Positions 15,358 to 23,329 of a DNA stretch of 64,000 nt are shown piece after piece. The position numbers and the translations under genes are program-made. Source of the stretch: Actinomycetota bacterium (GTDB lineage Bacteria > Actinomycetota > Actinomycetes > Propionibacteriales > Nocardioidaceae); NCBI GenBank assembly GCA_009701885.1, contig WLJH01000002.1, positions 62,001-126,000 on the forward strand, written 5' to 3'. Numbering within the stretch: the stretch's first letter is position 1; each line of letters starts with the position of its first letter. The notes under the pieces were generated by a model, which saw only the letters and a program-made list of their open reading frames with translations, was not told where the DNA came from and made no database searches.

Positions 15358-15893
15358 ACGTGCTGACCGGGCACACCGCCCGCCTGCCGGCCGACGTCCT
15401 GGCCTCGGCGCGGGCGCTGATGGACGCCGCCTTCGACGACTTCGAGGACGACGACTGGTCCCACGCCCTGGGGGGAGAGCACGCCTACGCTCTCACCGAC
15501 GGCCAGGTCGTGGCCCACGGCTCGCTGGTGCGCCGCCACTGCTACCTCGGCGCGGACCTGCGACCGCTGCGCCTCGGCTACGTCGAGGCGGTCGCGGTCC
15601 ACCCCGCCCACCAGCGCCGCGGCCTGGGCACCGCCGTCATGGCCGCGCTCGAGGAGCTGGCGCCGGCCCACGACCTGCTCGCGCTCGGCGCCTCCGACGA
15701 GGGCCGGGCGATGTACGACGCCCGCGGCTGGGTCCCGTGGCGCGGACCGTTGTCGGTGCTCGGTCCGCGCGGGGTCGAGCGCACCGCGGAGGAGGAGGGC
15801 CACGTGCTCGTCCGGCCCGGGTGCGTCCCTCTCGACGCGCTGGACCTCGACGCCCCGCTCGCCTGCGACTGGCGCGATGGCGACGTGTGGTGA
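15354..15893 (+). CDS. AAC(2')-I type aminoglycoside N-acetyltransferase
   Basis: A 179-residue GNAT protein. It resembles the mycobacterial AAC(2')-I enzymes over its whole length: W-x-H-x-LGGEHA near the start, GYVEAVAV followed by the acetyl-CoA loop HQRRGLGT, LGALS-like LLALGAS, YDARGWVPWRGPLSVL, and the closing CDWRDGDVW. Those enzymes acetylate the 2'-amino group of aminoglycosides; in mycobacteria the chromosomal copies are housekeeping genes whose natural substrate is debated. Start is uncertain among GTG 15351, 15354 and 15360; 15354 gives a GTGA overlap with the amidase stop. Resistance is a possibility, not shown. Residue similarity is from memory of the family. Confidence 0.8.
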   Translation: MNVLTGHTARLPADVLASARALMDAAFDDFEDDDWSHALGGEHAYALTDGQVVAHGSLVRRHCYLGADLRPLRLGYVEAVAVHPAHQRRGLGTAVMAALEELAPAHDLLALGASDEGRAMYDARGWVPWRGPLSVLGPRGVERTAEEEGHVLVRPGCVPLDALDLDAPLACDWRDGDVW

Positions 15894-15917
15894 GCGGGGC
15901 CTGGCCCAGGTCCGGGC

Positions 15918-16529
15918 TCAGTCGCCGAGGCCGCGTGCGGCCAGCGCGTCGCCCTGCTCGTGCGCCCGGGCGACCACCCGGACGACGAAGGGCGTGAGGT
16001 AGGCCCGGGGGTGCCGGCCCAGCCCGCGGGCGCGGGCGGCGTCGCGGGTCTCCAGGGCCAGCGCGACCGTGCCGGGCAGGGCGCCGATGGCGAGCGAGAA
16101 GGCCAGTGCGACCCGCTCGGGGTCGACGCCCACGCGGCGCAGCGGGCCGACGGCCCGCACGAGGGTGTCGAGCACGTCGTTGACCGGGGTGGTGGCCGAG
16201 ACGGTGATGGCCGCCAGCGCGAGGGCGACGAGGTCCACGAGGGTCTCGGCGGCCTTGGCCGGCCCGTCGACCCACCACTGCAGCGCCGAGGCGAGCAGTG
16301 CGAGGACCAGGACCGCGCGGGTCGCGCGCAGCAGGGTCCCGAGCCGCACGCCGGCGACCGCCGCCAGCGCCAGCGCGGCGGCCAGGAACACCGGGGAGGC
16401 CACCGCCGAGCGGGTCAGCACCACGGCGAGGCTGAAGAGCGCGAGCAGCGTCAGCTTGGGTCCGGTCGGGCAGCGGTGCACCCACGAGTCGCCGGGCTGG
16501 TGCACCCCGACGAGGAACGGCGAGCTCAT
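15918..16529 (-). CDS. bioN: EcfT transmembrane protein of biotin ECF transporter
   Basis: A 203-residue membrane protein with about five hydrophobic helices and the coupling-helix region near the end, ARARGLGRHP, close to the Ala-Arg-Gly motif by which EcfT docks onto the ATPase. Together with the ATPase and BioY encoded just upstream it would form the BioMNY-type energy-coupling-factor importer. The gene overlaps the end of the ATPase gene by 4 bp (16526-16529), so it is the last gene of the operon. It converges on the acetyltransferase gene with a 24-bp gap. The assignment as BioN rests on operon context. Confidence 0.88.
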   Translation of the reverse strand: MSSPFLVGVHQPGDSWVHRCPTGPKLTLLALFSLAVVLTRSAVASPVFLAAALALAAVAGVRLGTLLRATRAVLVLALLASALQWWVDGPAKAAETLVDLVALALAAITVSATTPVNDVLDTLVRAVGPLRRVGVDPERVALAFSLAIGALPGTVALALETRDAARARGLGRHPRAYLTPFVVRVVARAHEQGDALAARGLGD

Positions 16530-17233
16530 GTCAGGCGGGCCCGGTCCACGGCGTCGACGTACGCCGCGACCGACTCCGGCCCGGTCCCGTCGGCGACCAC
16601 CCGTCCGCCCTCGACGACCAGCACCCGGTCGCAGCGGGCGGCCAGGTCGAGGTCGTGGGTGAGCAGGACCAGCTGCTGGGGGAGGGAGAGCAGCAGGTCG
16701 CCGACCCGGCGCGAGTTCGCGAGGTCCAGCAGCGTGGTCGGCTCGTCGGCGACGACCACCTCCGGGTCGGTGGCCAGCACCCCGGCCAGCGCCAGCAGCT
16801 GGCGCTGGCCGCCGGAGAGGTCGTGCACGCTCTGGTGCGCGTGCTCGGCGAGGCCGTGCCGCTCCAGCACCTCCAGGGCCCGCCGCCGCCGAGCCACCGG
16901 GTCGCGCTCGGAGCGGCGCAGCGACAGCTCGACGTCCTCCACGCAGGTCGGCATCACCAGCTGTGCGGCGGGGTCGGTGAAGCAGAACCCCACGCGGCGG
17001 CGTACCTCCGCGCCGTGGCGCGCCACGTCCAGCCCGTCGACCAGCACCCGGCCGGTGGTGGGGGTGACCAGGCCGTTGAGCAGCCGCGCCATCGTCGACT
17101 TGCCCGACCCGTTGGCGCCGATGACCGCGACGCGCTGCTCGGTGAGGCTGAGCGTCGTCGGCTCCAGCAGCACCCGCTCACCGTCGGCGGTCGCGACGGT
17201 GACGCCGGCGGCGTCGAGGGTGAGGGCGGGCAC
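16526..17233 (-). CDS. bioM: ECF transporter ATPase for biotin uptake
   Basis: A 235-residue ABC ATPase with Walker A GANGSGKS (39-46), the signature LSGGQ (139-143), Walker B VVVADE (159-164) and a switch His in LLTHDLD. Only one ATPase is encoded, as in the three-gene BioMNY systems where the ATPase forms a homodimer. It follows bioY by 31 bp and overlaps ecfT by 4 bp. The Q-loop region carries FTDPAAQLVMPTC, similar to the FQNPDDQ pattern of ECF ATPases. It hydrolyses ATP on the cytoplasmic side to drive biotin import. Confidence 0.9.
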   Translation of the reverse strand: MPALTLDAAGVTVATADGERVLLEPTTLSLTEQRVAVIGANGSGKSTMARLLNGLVTPTTGRVLVDGLDVARHGAEVRRRVGFCFTDPAAQLVMPTCVEDVELSLRRSERDPVARRRRALEVLERHGLAEHAHQSVHDLSGGQRQLLALAGVLATDPEVVVADEPTTLLDLANSRRVGDLLLSLPQQLVLLTHDLDLAARCDRVLVVEGGRVVADGTGPESVAAYVDAVDRARLT

Positions 17234-17264
17234 GGGTGGACGGTACGGCGGCGCGGCGGCGGGG

Positions 17265-17891
17265 TCAGCCGCGGGTGCGCAGGAGCCGGGGGAAGGCGCG
17301 GTGCACCTCGGCGGCGATCAGCGCGACGACAGTGGTCTTGAGCAGGTCGCCGACCCAGTAGATGACGTCGATCTTGAAGGCCTCGGCCAGCGACAGGTCG
17401 AGGGTCACCATGAGGCCGACGATGCCGGCCGGGTGGATCACCAGCACGCTGCCGGCCAGCGAGCAGACGAAGACGACCAGGGCCCGGGTCTTGCCGCGCT
17501 CGCCCGCGACGTACTTCATCATCAGGCCACCGACGAGCGCGGCGACCGGGAAGGACAGCAGGTAGCCGGCGCTGGGCTGGGTGAAGGTGCCCAGGCCCGA
17601 GCTGTGCTCGGCGAAGACCGGCAGGCCGGCGGCGCCCATCGCGAGGTAGAGGGCGACGGCGAGGAAGCCGCGGACCGGGCCGAGCAGGCAGCCGGCGAGC
17701 ATCACGCCGAGGGTCTGCAGGGTGATCGGCACGCCCGCACCACCGACCGGGATGGCCCCGACGTAGGCCAGCGCGGAGATGAGCGCCGCGAAGGAGGCGA
17801 CGAGAGCCAGGTCGGTCGTGCCGAGCCGGCGGCTCGGGCGGCCGGGGGCCTCGGTGGCGGTGTCGGTCGGGTTGGTGGCAGCAGTGCTCAT
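17265..17891 (-). CDS. bioY: Biotin-specific S-component BioY
   Basis: A 208-residue membrane protein with six likely helices and the BioY landmarks VPITLQTLGVMLAG, LGPVRGFLAV and GYLLSFPVAALVGG. It captures biotin at the outer face for the ECF module encoded by the next two genes. ATG 17891 has a GAGAGG ribosome site, so its transcript has a leader, unlike most first genes in this window. That leader region carries a 17-bp BioQ-like palindrome at 17946-17962. No bio synthesis genes lie nearby, so the organism may depend at least partly on uptake. Confidence 0.95.
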   Translation of the reverse strand: MSTAATNPTDTATEAPGRPSRRLGTTDLALVASFAALISALAYVGAIPVGGAGVPITLQTLGVMLAGCLLGPVRGFLAVALYLAMGAAGLPVFAEHSSGLGTFTQPSAGYLLSFPVAALVGGLMMKYVAGERGKTRALVVFVCSLAGSVLVIHPAGIVGLMVTLDLSLAEAFKIDVIYWVGDLLKTTVVALIAAEVHRAFPRLLRTRG

Positions 17892-17945
17892 CGGGGGCCT
17901 CTCGCGGTGGTTCCAGGGGGTACGTCGGGGGAGTGGGTCGTCCGA

Positions 17946-17962
17946 CCTGAACAGTGTTCAGG
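17946..17962. promoter_or_regulatory. BioQ-like operator
   Basis: CCTGAACAGTGTTCAGG is a perfect palindrome around a 3-nt centre. It contains the TGAAC-N3-GTTCA core reported for BioQ operators in corynebacteria and mycobacteria. It lies 55 bp upstream of bioY and 133 bp from the divergent TetR-type gene. Confidence 0.85.
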
Positions 17963-18094
17963 AGGACGAGCGCACACTCTAGGGGTGCGCTCGTCCCGGG
18001 CACGCGCCGTGTCCGCGATCCGGCGCGTGCGCCCGGCGTCCGCGGGTCGGGGATCTCCGGGCCGTCGCCGTCGCACACCGGTAGGGTCGCCGCC

Positions 18095-18667
18095 GTGAGC
18101 CGCACGCGGGAGGACCTCGTCAGGGTCGCCCTGCGCCTGCTCGACGCCCACGGCCTCGCCGACGTGACGATGCGCCGGCTCGCCGCGGAGCTCGGGCTGC
18201 AGGCCAGCGCGCTCTACCACCACGTGCCGTCCAAGCAGGTGCTGCTCGGCCAGGTCGCCGACGAGGTGCTCCGGCTCGGGGCCCGGCCGCGGCGTGCCAC
18301 TGCCTGGGACGACCGGGTCGTCGAGGTCGCCCACGAGCTGCGCGACGCGATGCTGGCCTACCGCGACGGCGCCGAGCTCGTCTCCACCGTCATCGCCTTC
18401 GGGCTCGGCGCCTCCCAGCCGCTGGCGGACCTCACCGCCGCGCTGGCCGACGCCGGCCTGCCCGGCGACCTCGTCCCGACCGCCGCCCGCACGGTGCTGC
18501 ACTTCGTGCTCGGCCACACCCTGGAGGAGCAGACCCACCTCCAGGCCGGCTCGGCCGGGGCCATCGAGGACGACCCGCGTCCCTCGGACTTCGCCGCCGG
18601 GCTCGGCATCGTGCTCGACGGGCTGCGGGTGGCCGTGGCTCGGCCCGGTCTTCCGCTCACGCGCTGA
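18095..18667 (+). CDS. bioQ: TetR-family biotin regulator (BioQ-like)
   Basis: A 190-residue TetR-fold protein with an N-terminal helix-turn-helix (about residues 5-50; VTMRRLAAELGLQASALYHHVPSKQVLL) and a TetR C-terminal class domain. It faces the bioYMN operon across a gap containing a BioQ-type palindrome, which strongly suggests that it is the local BioQ. In related actinobacteria BioQ represses biotin genes. TAGGGT at 18082-18087 ends 7 nt before GTG 18095, giving a leaderless start. The palindrome is 133 bp away from its own start, so direct autoregulation is less certain than regulation of bioY. Confidence 0.8.
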   Translation: MSRTREDLVRVALRLLDAHGLADVTMRRLAAELGLQASALYHHVPSKQVLLGQVADEVLRLGARPRRATAWDDRVVEVAHELRDAMLAYRDGAELVSTVIAFGLGASQPLADLTAALADAGLPGDLVPTAARTVLHFVLGHTLEEQTHLQAGSAGAIEDDPRPSDFAAGLGIVLDGLRVAVARPGLPLTR

Positions 18668-18931
18668 CCCGGGTAGCTCGGCCTCTCGCTGCCTGCCATG
18701 GGCCTGAGGTTCCCTGGCACCGAGGGGAGGCGATGGGTGCAGTCGCCGACTGGAGTGCTGGTGACGCGTCTGGTGCGCCATGGGCACTCCAGTCGCGTCG
18801 TCCTGGGCGAAGTGCCGCTCGTCGTGACCGGCATATGAGGCAAGATCACGGTCCGGTAACGACCCTCGTTGAGCATGTGAAGAGGCCTATCTGAGCGCCA
18901 GGAATGTCGGTGGTCGCGGCTGTACTGAGGT
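18668..18931. other. Intergenic region with 12-bp inverted repeat
   Basis: No gene is visible in these 264 bp. CGACTGGAGTGC at 18747-18758 is matched by its exact complement at 18784-18795 (25-nt loop) and may end the bioQ transcript. The sequence next to the HNH gene is less GC-rich than its surroundings. No clear promoter box was identified for the HNH gene. Confidence 0.45.
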
Positions 18932-20146
18932 ATGGCAGTTCTCGGGCAGCAGCACCCTCTCGACCAGGTGGTCGAGGCTCTGTCTGCTGCTCTCGACGAG
19001 GGTCACGCTGCCTCGCTGGTCGGGCTGGAGCAGGCCGCGACGGCCGATGCCCTGCGGGCGCTGGCGCAGATCCATGCGCAGTTGGATGCGTTGACCGCGA
19101 CGGTGCTGCGGCACGCGGCCGAGGTGCGGGTCGAGGAGACCGGCGGCGCCACGACCACCGCGACCTGGTGGGCGCAGGCGACCCACCGCACCCGGGCCGC
19201 CGCACACCGCGACGTCACGCTCGCCGCAGCCCTGGGCAGGCACACCGCCCTCGCCGAGGCGCTCGCTGCGGGGCGGATCAACTGCGAGCAGACCCACGTG
19301 ATCGCGCGGGCACTGGCCGACCTGGAGGCCGACGGACCCGACGACCTGGACCCGTCGGTGCTCGAGCAGGCCGAGAAGCACCTCATCGTCTGCGCGGACA
19401 CCTTCGACGCCAAGCAGCTGAAGATCCTCGGACGCCACGTGCTCGACGTCGTCGCCCCGGAGGTCGGGGAGGCGCACGAGGCGAAGCTGCTGGAGGACGA
19501 GGAGCGCCGCGCCACCGAGCGCACCCGGCTCACGATGAGCGGTGATGGGCACGGGATGGTCCACGGCCGATTCTCCGTCCCCGAGCTCCACGGCGCCATG
19601 CTCGCCAAGGCCCTCCAAGCGCTGACCTGGGCCAAGCAGGAGCCGGCGCAGATCCGGCAGGTCCGCTCGACCCCGCAGAGCAACGGGCAGGCGTTCACCG
19701 AGTTGCTGGAGCGGATCAGCGAGAAGGACCTGCCCAGCGTGGGCGGGGTCGGGGCTACCGTCGTGGTGACGATGACCCTCGAGACACTGATGGGCGGACT
19801 GGGCAAGGCTTCACTCGACACCGGCGAGGTCATCTCCGCCGGCACAGCGCGACGGCTGGCCTGTGAGGCCGGGATCATCCCCATGGTCCTCGGCGGCCAG
19901 TCTCAGGTCCTCGACGTCGGCAGGCGCCGCCGCTTCCACACCAGGGCCCAGCGCCTCGCCATCGCCCAGCGCGACAAGCACTGCACCGCGCCCGGGTGTG
20001 ACACCCCGCCGAGCCGCTGTCACGTCCACCACGTCATCCCGTGGTCCCAGGGCGGAACGACCAGCGTGGAGGACGGGCGGCTCTACTGCTCCGCCCACCA
20101 CGCGATGGCCCACGACCCGAAGCGCTCGGGCCGGCTCCGGACGTAG
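18932..20146 (+). CDS. DUF222 / 13E12-type protein with HNH nuclease domain
   Basis: A 404-residue protein: an alpha-helical DUF222 region (about 10-290) and a C-terminal HNH domain. The nuclease part shows Cys351, Cys356, Cys363, His366/367 (CHVHHVIPWSQGG), Cys386 and His389/390, so the zinc and catalytic positions look intact. This family is multi-copy in many actinobacteria (the 13E12 repeat family of mycobacteria), and its biological role is not settled; HNH domains cut DNA. No transposase, integrase or intron surrounds it. It opens an accessory stretch with repeats and poorly known genes. Confidence 0.88.
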   Translation: MAVLGQQHPLDQVVEALSAALDEGHAASLVGLEQAATADALRALAQIHAQLDALTATVLRHAAEVRVEETGGATTTATWWAQATHRTRAAAHRDVTLAAALGRHTALAEALAAGRINCEQTHVIARALADLEADGPDDLDPSVLEQAEKHLIVCADTFDAKQLKILGRHVLDVVAPEVGEAHEAKLLEDEERRATERTRLTMSGDGHGMVHGRFSVPELHGAMLAKALQALTWAKQEPAQIRQVRSTPQSNGQAFTELLERISEKDLPSVGGVGATVVVTMTLETLMGGLGKASLDTGEVISAGTARRLACEAGIIPMVLGGQSQVLDVGRRRRFHTRAQRLAIAQRDKHCTAPGCDTPPSRCHVHHVIPWSQGGTTSVEDGRLYCSAHHAMAHDPKRSGRLRT

Positions 20147-20191
20147 ACCTGGGCGACCGAAGTGTCGGACACAGGCTGTTCAAGGGCGTAC

Positions 20192-20280
20192 GGGTCTCGA
20201 GGCGGCGCTGGCGCGCCTCCTCAACCGGCGAGGCCGCTGGCGCGCCTTGTCGTCCGGCGGTGTGTGTGGCGCTGGCGCGC
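20192..20280. repeat. Degenerate dispersed repeat with triplicated CGCTGGCGCGC
   Basis: The block begins GGTCTCGA (20192) and its first part closes with CTCAACC (20226), the two ends expected for the dispersed GGTCTCGA...CTCGACC repeat of this window. The word CGCTGGCGCGC occurs three times, at 20206-20216, 20235-20245 and 20270-20280. No gene covers it. Confidence 0.5.
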
Positions 20281-20310
20281 TTCTTCACGCAGCGGTGCTG
20301 CCCCAGCGAC

Positions 20311-20574
20311 TCAGGCCGCGGCGAGCACCGAGCCGCGCTGCACCAGCGACCGCGCCGTGCCGAAGTCGACGCCGTTGCCGACGAGCAGCCGGTAGACCGC
20401 CATCTCGCGAGTGTCCTCGTGCTGCTGGGGCACGCCCCCGCCGTCGCGCCACCAGGTCCAGATCTCGGTGATGGCCTCGGGGTCGCGGACGACGTGGCCA
20501 AGCAGGTGGTCGTCGAGGCGCACCGCGAACTCGTCACGGTGGGCCACCGGGTCGATTCGCAGTGTGTGGTCCAT
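20311..20574 (-). CDS. Hypothetical 87-residue protein
   Basis: A short soluble protein, starting MDHTLRIDPVAHRDEF, that I do not recognise. It has a Trp-rich middle (ITEIWTWWRDGGGVPQQHEDTREM) and a C-terminal VYRLLVGNGVDFGTARSLVQRG that looks like a helix-turn segment. There is no signal peptide or membrane helix. The reading frame has normal high-GC third positions, which supports coding. It lies within the accessory stretch, after the HNH gene and convergent with it. An in-frame ATG farther upstream (20643) exists but gives an unlikely N-terminus. A toxin-antitoxin role is conceivable, but nothing shows it. Confidence 0.5.
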   Translation of the reverse strand: MDHTLRIDPVAHRDEFAVRLDDHLLGHVVRDPEAITEIWTWWRDGGGVPQQHEDTREMAVYRLLVGNGVDFGTARSLVQRGSVLAAA

Positions 20575-20676
20575 GCCACAGGGATCGGCTCCGTGCAGCG
20601 GTATCTGAGGCGTCGGTGCCGTTGATCTTCTTCCGCTGTCCATCCGAGGGCGCCCGCTCGCCCTTGACGTGGGAGG

Positions 20677-21390
20677 TCAGGACAAGTGCTCTCGGGTCCA
20701 TGCCTCGACGCGCTGGTTGCGCCGGTCGATGAAGTTCTCCGTCGCCGAACGGAAGCGCACGTAATCGCTGCTGGTCTTGGGGACCGCGGAACGCCTGAAA
20801 TCTTGGAAGGGGAGCCAATAGTCGATTGTTCCCGATGAGGTGAGCAGGTCTTGGAGCAAGAAGAACTCCACGTAATTCTCAAAGTCCTCGAACAACGCGA
20901 AGAACAGGCTGTGCTCCTCAAGCGTCCGCGCCAGCGGGCTCGTCTCGCCTGCGTAGTGCCTTCGGATGCACTCGAGCGTGAGGTCGAATCGGTCAGCGAT
21001 CGTCAACAGGAAGCCGCGGGCTCCGTTGATGGTCATCCGTCCTTGCACGCGGTTCGCAGGAAAGACGAGAGCGCTGCCGATGGTGTAACCCCGATGCGGA
21101 CGGACAGCTCCCTCGGGCAGTTCCTCGACCAGCTTGCGCACCCGAGGACGGTTGAGCATTCGAGTCGTGATGGAGTCGCTGGAAAGTCGGATGGTCCCCC
21201 GAGCCGATTCGTGCACGAGATAGCGCGATACTGGAGAGCCCGACGCGTCCAGCTCGAAGATGGTCCCGTCAGGGAGCGGCTTGCTCCACAGAACTTTGTG
21301 GTACTGCCGAAGGCTGGGGCTGTAGACGTCCGGATCTTTGCCCTTCTCGGGGCATTCGGTCTTGAAGTCCAGAGTGATGTCGATCGACAC
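20677..21390 (-). CDS. Uncharacterised protein, DUF6994-like
   Basis: A 237-residue soluble protein. The start carries DFKTECPEKGKDPDVYSPSLRQYH followed by LWSKPLPDG, and the middle YTIGSALVFPANRVQGRMTINGARGF with DRFDLTLECIRRHY. From memory this matches the DUF6994 family, found scattered in bacteria and without a known role. Start: TAGCAT at 21397-21402 on the minus strand ends 6 nt before GTG 21390, so this GTG is preferred to the one at 21393. The gene has visibly more A and T than its neighbours, suggesting recent transfer. It stands next to the DNA-glycosylase-annotated family gene, separated by 9 bp. Confidence 0.65.
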   Translation of the reverse strand: MSIDITLDFKTECPEKGKDPDVYSPSLRQYHKVLWSKPLPDGTIFELDASGSPVSRYLVHESARGTIRLSSDSITTRMLNRPRVRKLVEELPEGAVRPHRGYTIGSALVFPANRVQGRMTINGARGFLLTIADRFDLTLECIRRHYAGETSPLARTLEEHSLFFALFEDFENYVEFFLLQDLLTSSGTIDYWLPFQDFRRSAVPKTSSDYVRFRSATENFIDRRNQRVEAWTREHLS

Positions 21391-21399
21391 CACCTGATG

Positions 21400-22305
21400 C
21401 TACCCGCGGTCGAGCGACAGCAATCTTTCGCACGACTCGACGAGCCGGGCCCGCAACGGCGCACCGCGCTCGGCGAAGGCAGCCTGCGCAGCGGCGTACT
21501 CCCGCTTGCCCTCGGCGGTCTCGATCCGCACGGGTTCCAGCCCCAGGTCGGCCAGGTCGTACGGCGCCGCGCGCATGTCGAGCACGCGGATGTCCCACGC
21601 CAGCTCGAAGCAGTCGGCCACCAACTCCGACGGCACCATCGGGCTGAGTCGGAAGGCGTGCTTGTAGAGGTCCATGCCCGCGTGCAGGCACCCCGGCTGC
21701 TCGAACGCCTCGCGGTCGCGGGACCCGGGGGAGAGGGTGTTCAGCGGACGCGCCGACGGCGTGAAGAAGCGGAACGCGTCGAAGTGGGTGCAGGTGATCC
21801 GGTGGCTCTCCACCACCGCGTCGGTGCCCTCCTGCCCCAGCCGCAGCGGCCACGGGTGCCGGGTCCCGCCGGCCTCGGGGGCGCGGTGCACCATCGCCCA
21901 CTCGTGCAACCCGAAGCAGCCCAGCTGGGCCGGTCGCGAGGCCGTGGCGGCCAGCAGCCGGCGGACCGAGTCGACGAGCGGGCGCTGCTCGGCGACGTAC
22001 GCCGGGTCCACCGCGACCTGGTCCGTCCCACCGCTGGTCGAGCAGCGAGCGCCAGCGAGCATCGTCGAGACCCGGTAGCCCTTCCACCCCGCGTGCTCGG
22101 GAGCATCCTCGAGCGCGACGCCCACTCCCGGGTGCCAGCGCCGCAACTGCGCCGGGCGCTGGGAGTAATAGGTGAAGAGGAAGTCGTGCACGGGGTGCGG
22201 CACCCGGGCTCCGCGTCGCTCGAGGTGCGGTCGGACCCACCGCTCGACCCGCTCGGCGTGGGCGAGCGCGCGCGGCTCCCACTCCGCCCGGGACAGCACC
22301 TGCAT
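21400..22305 (-). CDS. Conserved actinobacterial protein, often labelled 3-methyladenine glycosylase
   Basis: A 301-residue protein with HPVHDFLFTYYSQRPAQLRRWHPG near residue 37, FGLHEWAMVH in the middle, and HFDAFRFFTP plus EQPGCLHAGMDLYKHAFRLSP later. This pattern belongs to an actinobacterial family that databases often call 3-methyladenine DNA glycosylase; it does not show the helix-hairpin-helix of AlkA or the Mpg fold signature, so the name is doubtful. TACCGT (22312-22317, minus strand) ends 6 nt before ATG 22305. Codons for about residues 78-90 lie in a copy of the dispersed GGTCGAG...GTCGAGACC repeat (22036-22072), so this stretch is probably an inserted loop. Confidence 0.7.
   Translation of the reverse strand: MQVLSRAEWEPRALAHAERVERWVRPHLERRGARVPHPVHDFLFTYYSQRPAQLRRWHPGVGVALEDAPEHAGWKGYRVSTMLAGARCSTSGGTDQVAVDPAYVAEQRPLVDSVRRLLAATASRPAQLGCFGLHEWAMVHRAPEAGGTRHPWPLRLGQEGTDAVVESHRITCTHFDAFRFFTPSARPLNTLSPGSRDREAFEQPGCLHAGMDLYKHAFRLSPMVPSELVADCFELAWDIRVLDMRAAPYDLADLGLEPVRIETAEGKREYAAAQAAFAERGAPLRARLVESCERLLSLDRG
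22036..22072. repeat. Dispersed repeat copy read in frame inside a gene
   Basis: The segment opens GGTCGAGCAGCGAGCG and closes GTCGAGACC, the two ends of the intergenic repeat seen at 41641-41705 and 48503-48571. Here it lies inside the coding sequence at 21400-22305 without breaking the frame. Confidence 0.6.
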
Positions 22306-22336
22306 GGCGTCACGGTAGGCGCACTAGCGTGGCCAC

Positions 22337-23329
22337 ATGGAGTCGACGGACCTCTTCCGGGCCGCCCGACGCGCCCTCCGTGGTGCACCGTGGGGCGCCT
22401 CGATCGTCACCGTGGCGGACGAACCCAGCGGGACCGGTCCCGTCATGACCTCGACAGCCCACGAGCTCCCGGAGCAGGGTCACGTCGAGCTGGGCTCGGT
22501 GAGCAAGGCGGTCACCGGGCTGCTGCTCCACGACGCCGTCGACCGAGGCGTCCTCTCGACGGGGGACCGCCTCGCCGACCACCTCCCGCTCGACGGGTGC
22601 GCCGCGGGCGAGGTGACGCTCGCGTCGCTCGCGGTGCACGCCTCCGGGTTGCCACGCCTGCCCCGGGTGGAGGACGTGCTGGGCCGCACGTGGCGGATGC
22701 TGCGACGCGGCGAGAACCCCTACGGCGACTCCGTCGAGGAGCTGCTGGAGCAGACCCGCCGGACGGCGGTCGGGCGGCCGCGGCCGGCGTACTCCAACCT
22801 CGGGTTCGAGCTGCTCGGCCACGCGGTGGCCGCCGCCCAGGGCACGACCTACGCCGCCCTGGTCCGTGACCGGATGGCCGACCCGCTGGGGCTCGGCTCC
22901 TGGCACGTCCCGGCCGACCTGGCGGAGGTGCGCCCCGGCGCGATCGCCGGGCGCAGCCGACGCGGGCGGCCCCACGAGCCGTGGACGGGGGAGGGGCTCG
23001 GTCCGGCCGGCGGCCTGCGCTCGACGCTCGGCGACGCGGCCCGATGGGTCACGGCGCTGCTGGAGGGGCGGGTCCCCGGCGCCGGCGCCCTCGACCCGGT
23101 CGCCCGCCTCAGCGGCCCCGTGCGCATCGGCGCCGGCTGGATGGTGACCCCGGTGCCCGACGGCGAGATCACCTGGCACAACGGGATGACCGGTGGGCAC
23201 GCGGCCTTCGTGGGACTGGACCGCCGTCGCCGATCCGGCGTCGTGGTGGTCCGCGCCGTGGCCCGTCCGGTCGACGCGGTGGGCATGAGGCTGCTCCGCG
23301 ACCTCGGACGACGCGCCGCGGGCGACTGA
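22337..23329 (+). CDS. Serine hydrolase, class C beta-lactamase-like
   Basis: A 330-residue serine hydrolase of the beta-lactamase/penicillin-binding-protein-like group. Ser54-x-x-Lys57 (GSVSK) and Tyr152-Ser-Asn154 give two of the three active-site motifs; the third appears as WHNGMTGG in place of KTG. No signal peptide is visible, which argues against a periplasmic or secreted beta-lactamase and for a cytoplasmic esterase or peptidase. TAGCGT at 22325-22330 ends 6 nt before ATG 22337; this promoter and that of the divergent gene share a 31-bp gap. The natural substrate is unknown. A MITE-like element begins at its stop codon. Confidence 0.85.
   Translation: MESTDLFRAARRALRGAPWGASIVTVADEPSGTGPVMTSTAHELPEQGHVELGSVSKAVTGLLLHDAVDRGVLSTGDRLADHLPLDGCAAGEVTLASLAVHASGLPRLPRVEDVLGRTWRMLRRGENPYGDSVEELLEQTRRTAVGRPRPAYSNLGFELLGHAVAAAQGTTYAALVRDRMADPLGLGSWHVPADLAEVRPGAIAGRSRRGRPHEPWTGEGLGPAGGLRSTLGDAARWVTALLEGRVPGAGALDPVARLSGPVRIGAGWMVTPVPDGEITWHNGMTGGHAAFVGLDRRRRSGVVVVRAVARPVDAVGMRLLRDLGRRAAGD

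Noticed and set aside
18932..20146. HNH protein as a homing endonuclease or group II intron protein
   Set aside because: No intron structure, reverse transcriptase or interrupted host gene. The DUF222 part identifies the multi-copy 13E12-type family.
22337..23329. Antibiotic-resistance class C beta-lactamase
   Set aside because: No signal peptide and the third motif reads HNG rather than KTG; many such proteins are esterases or peptidases.
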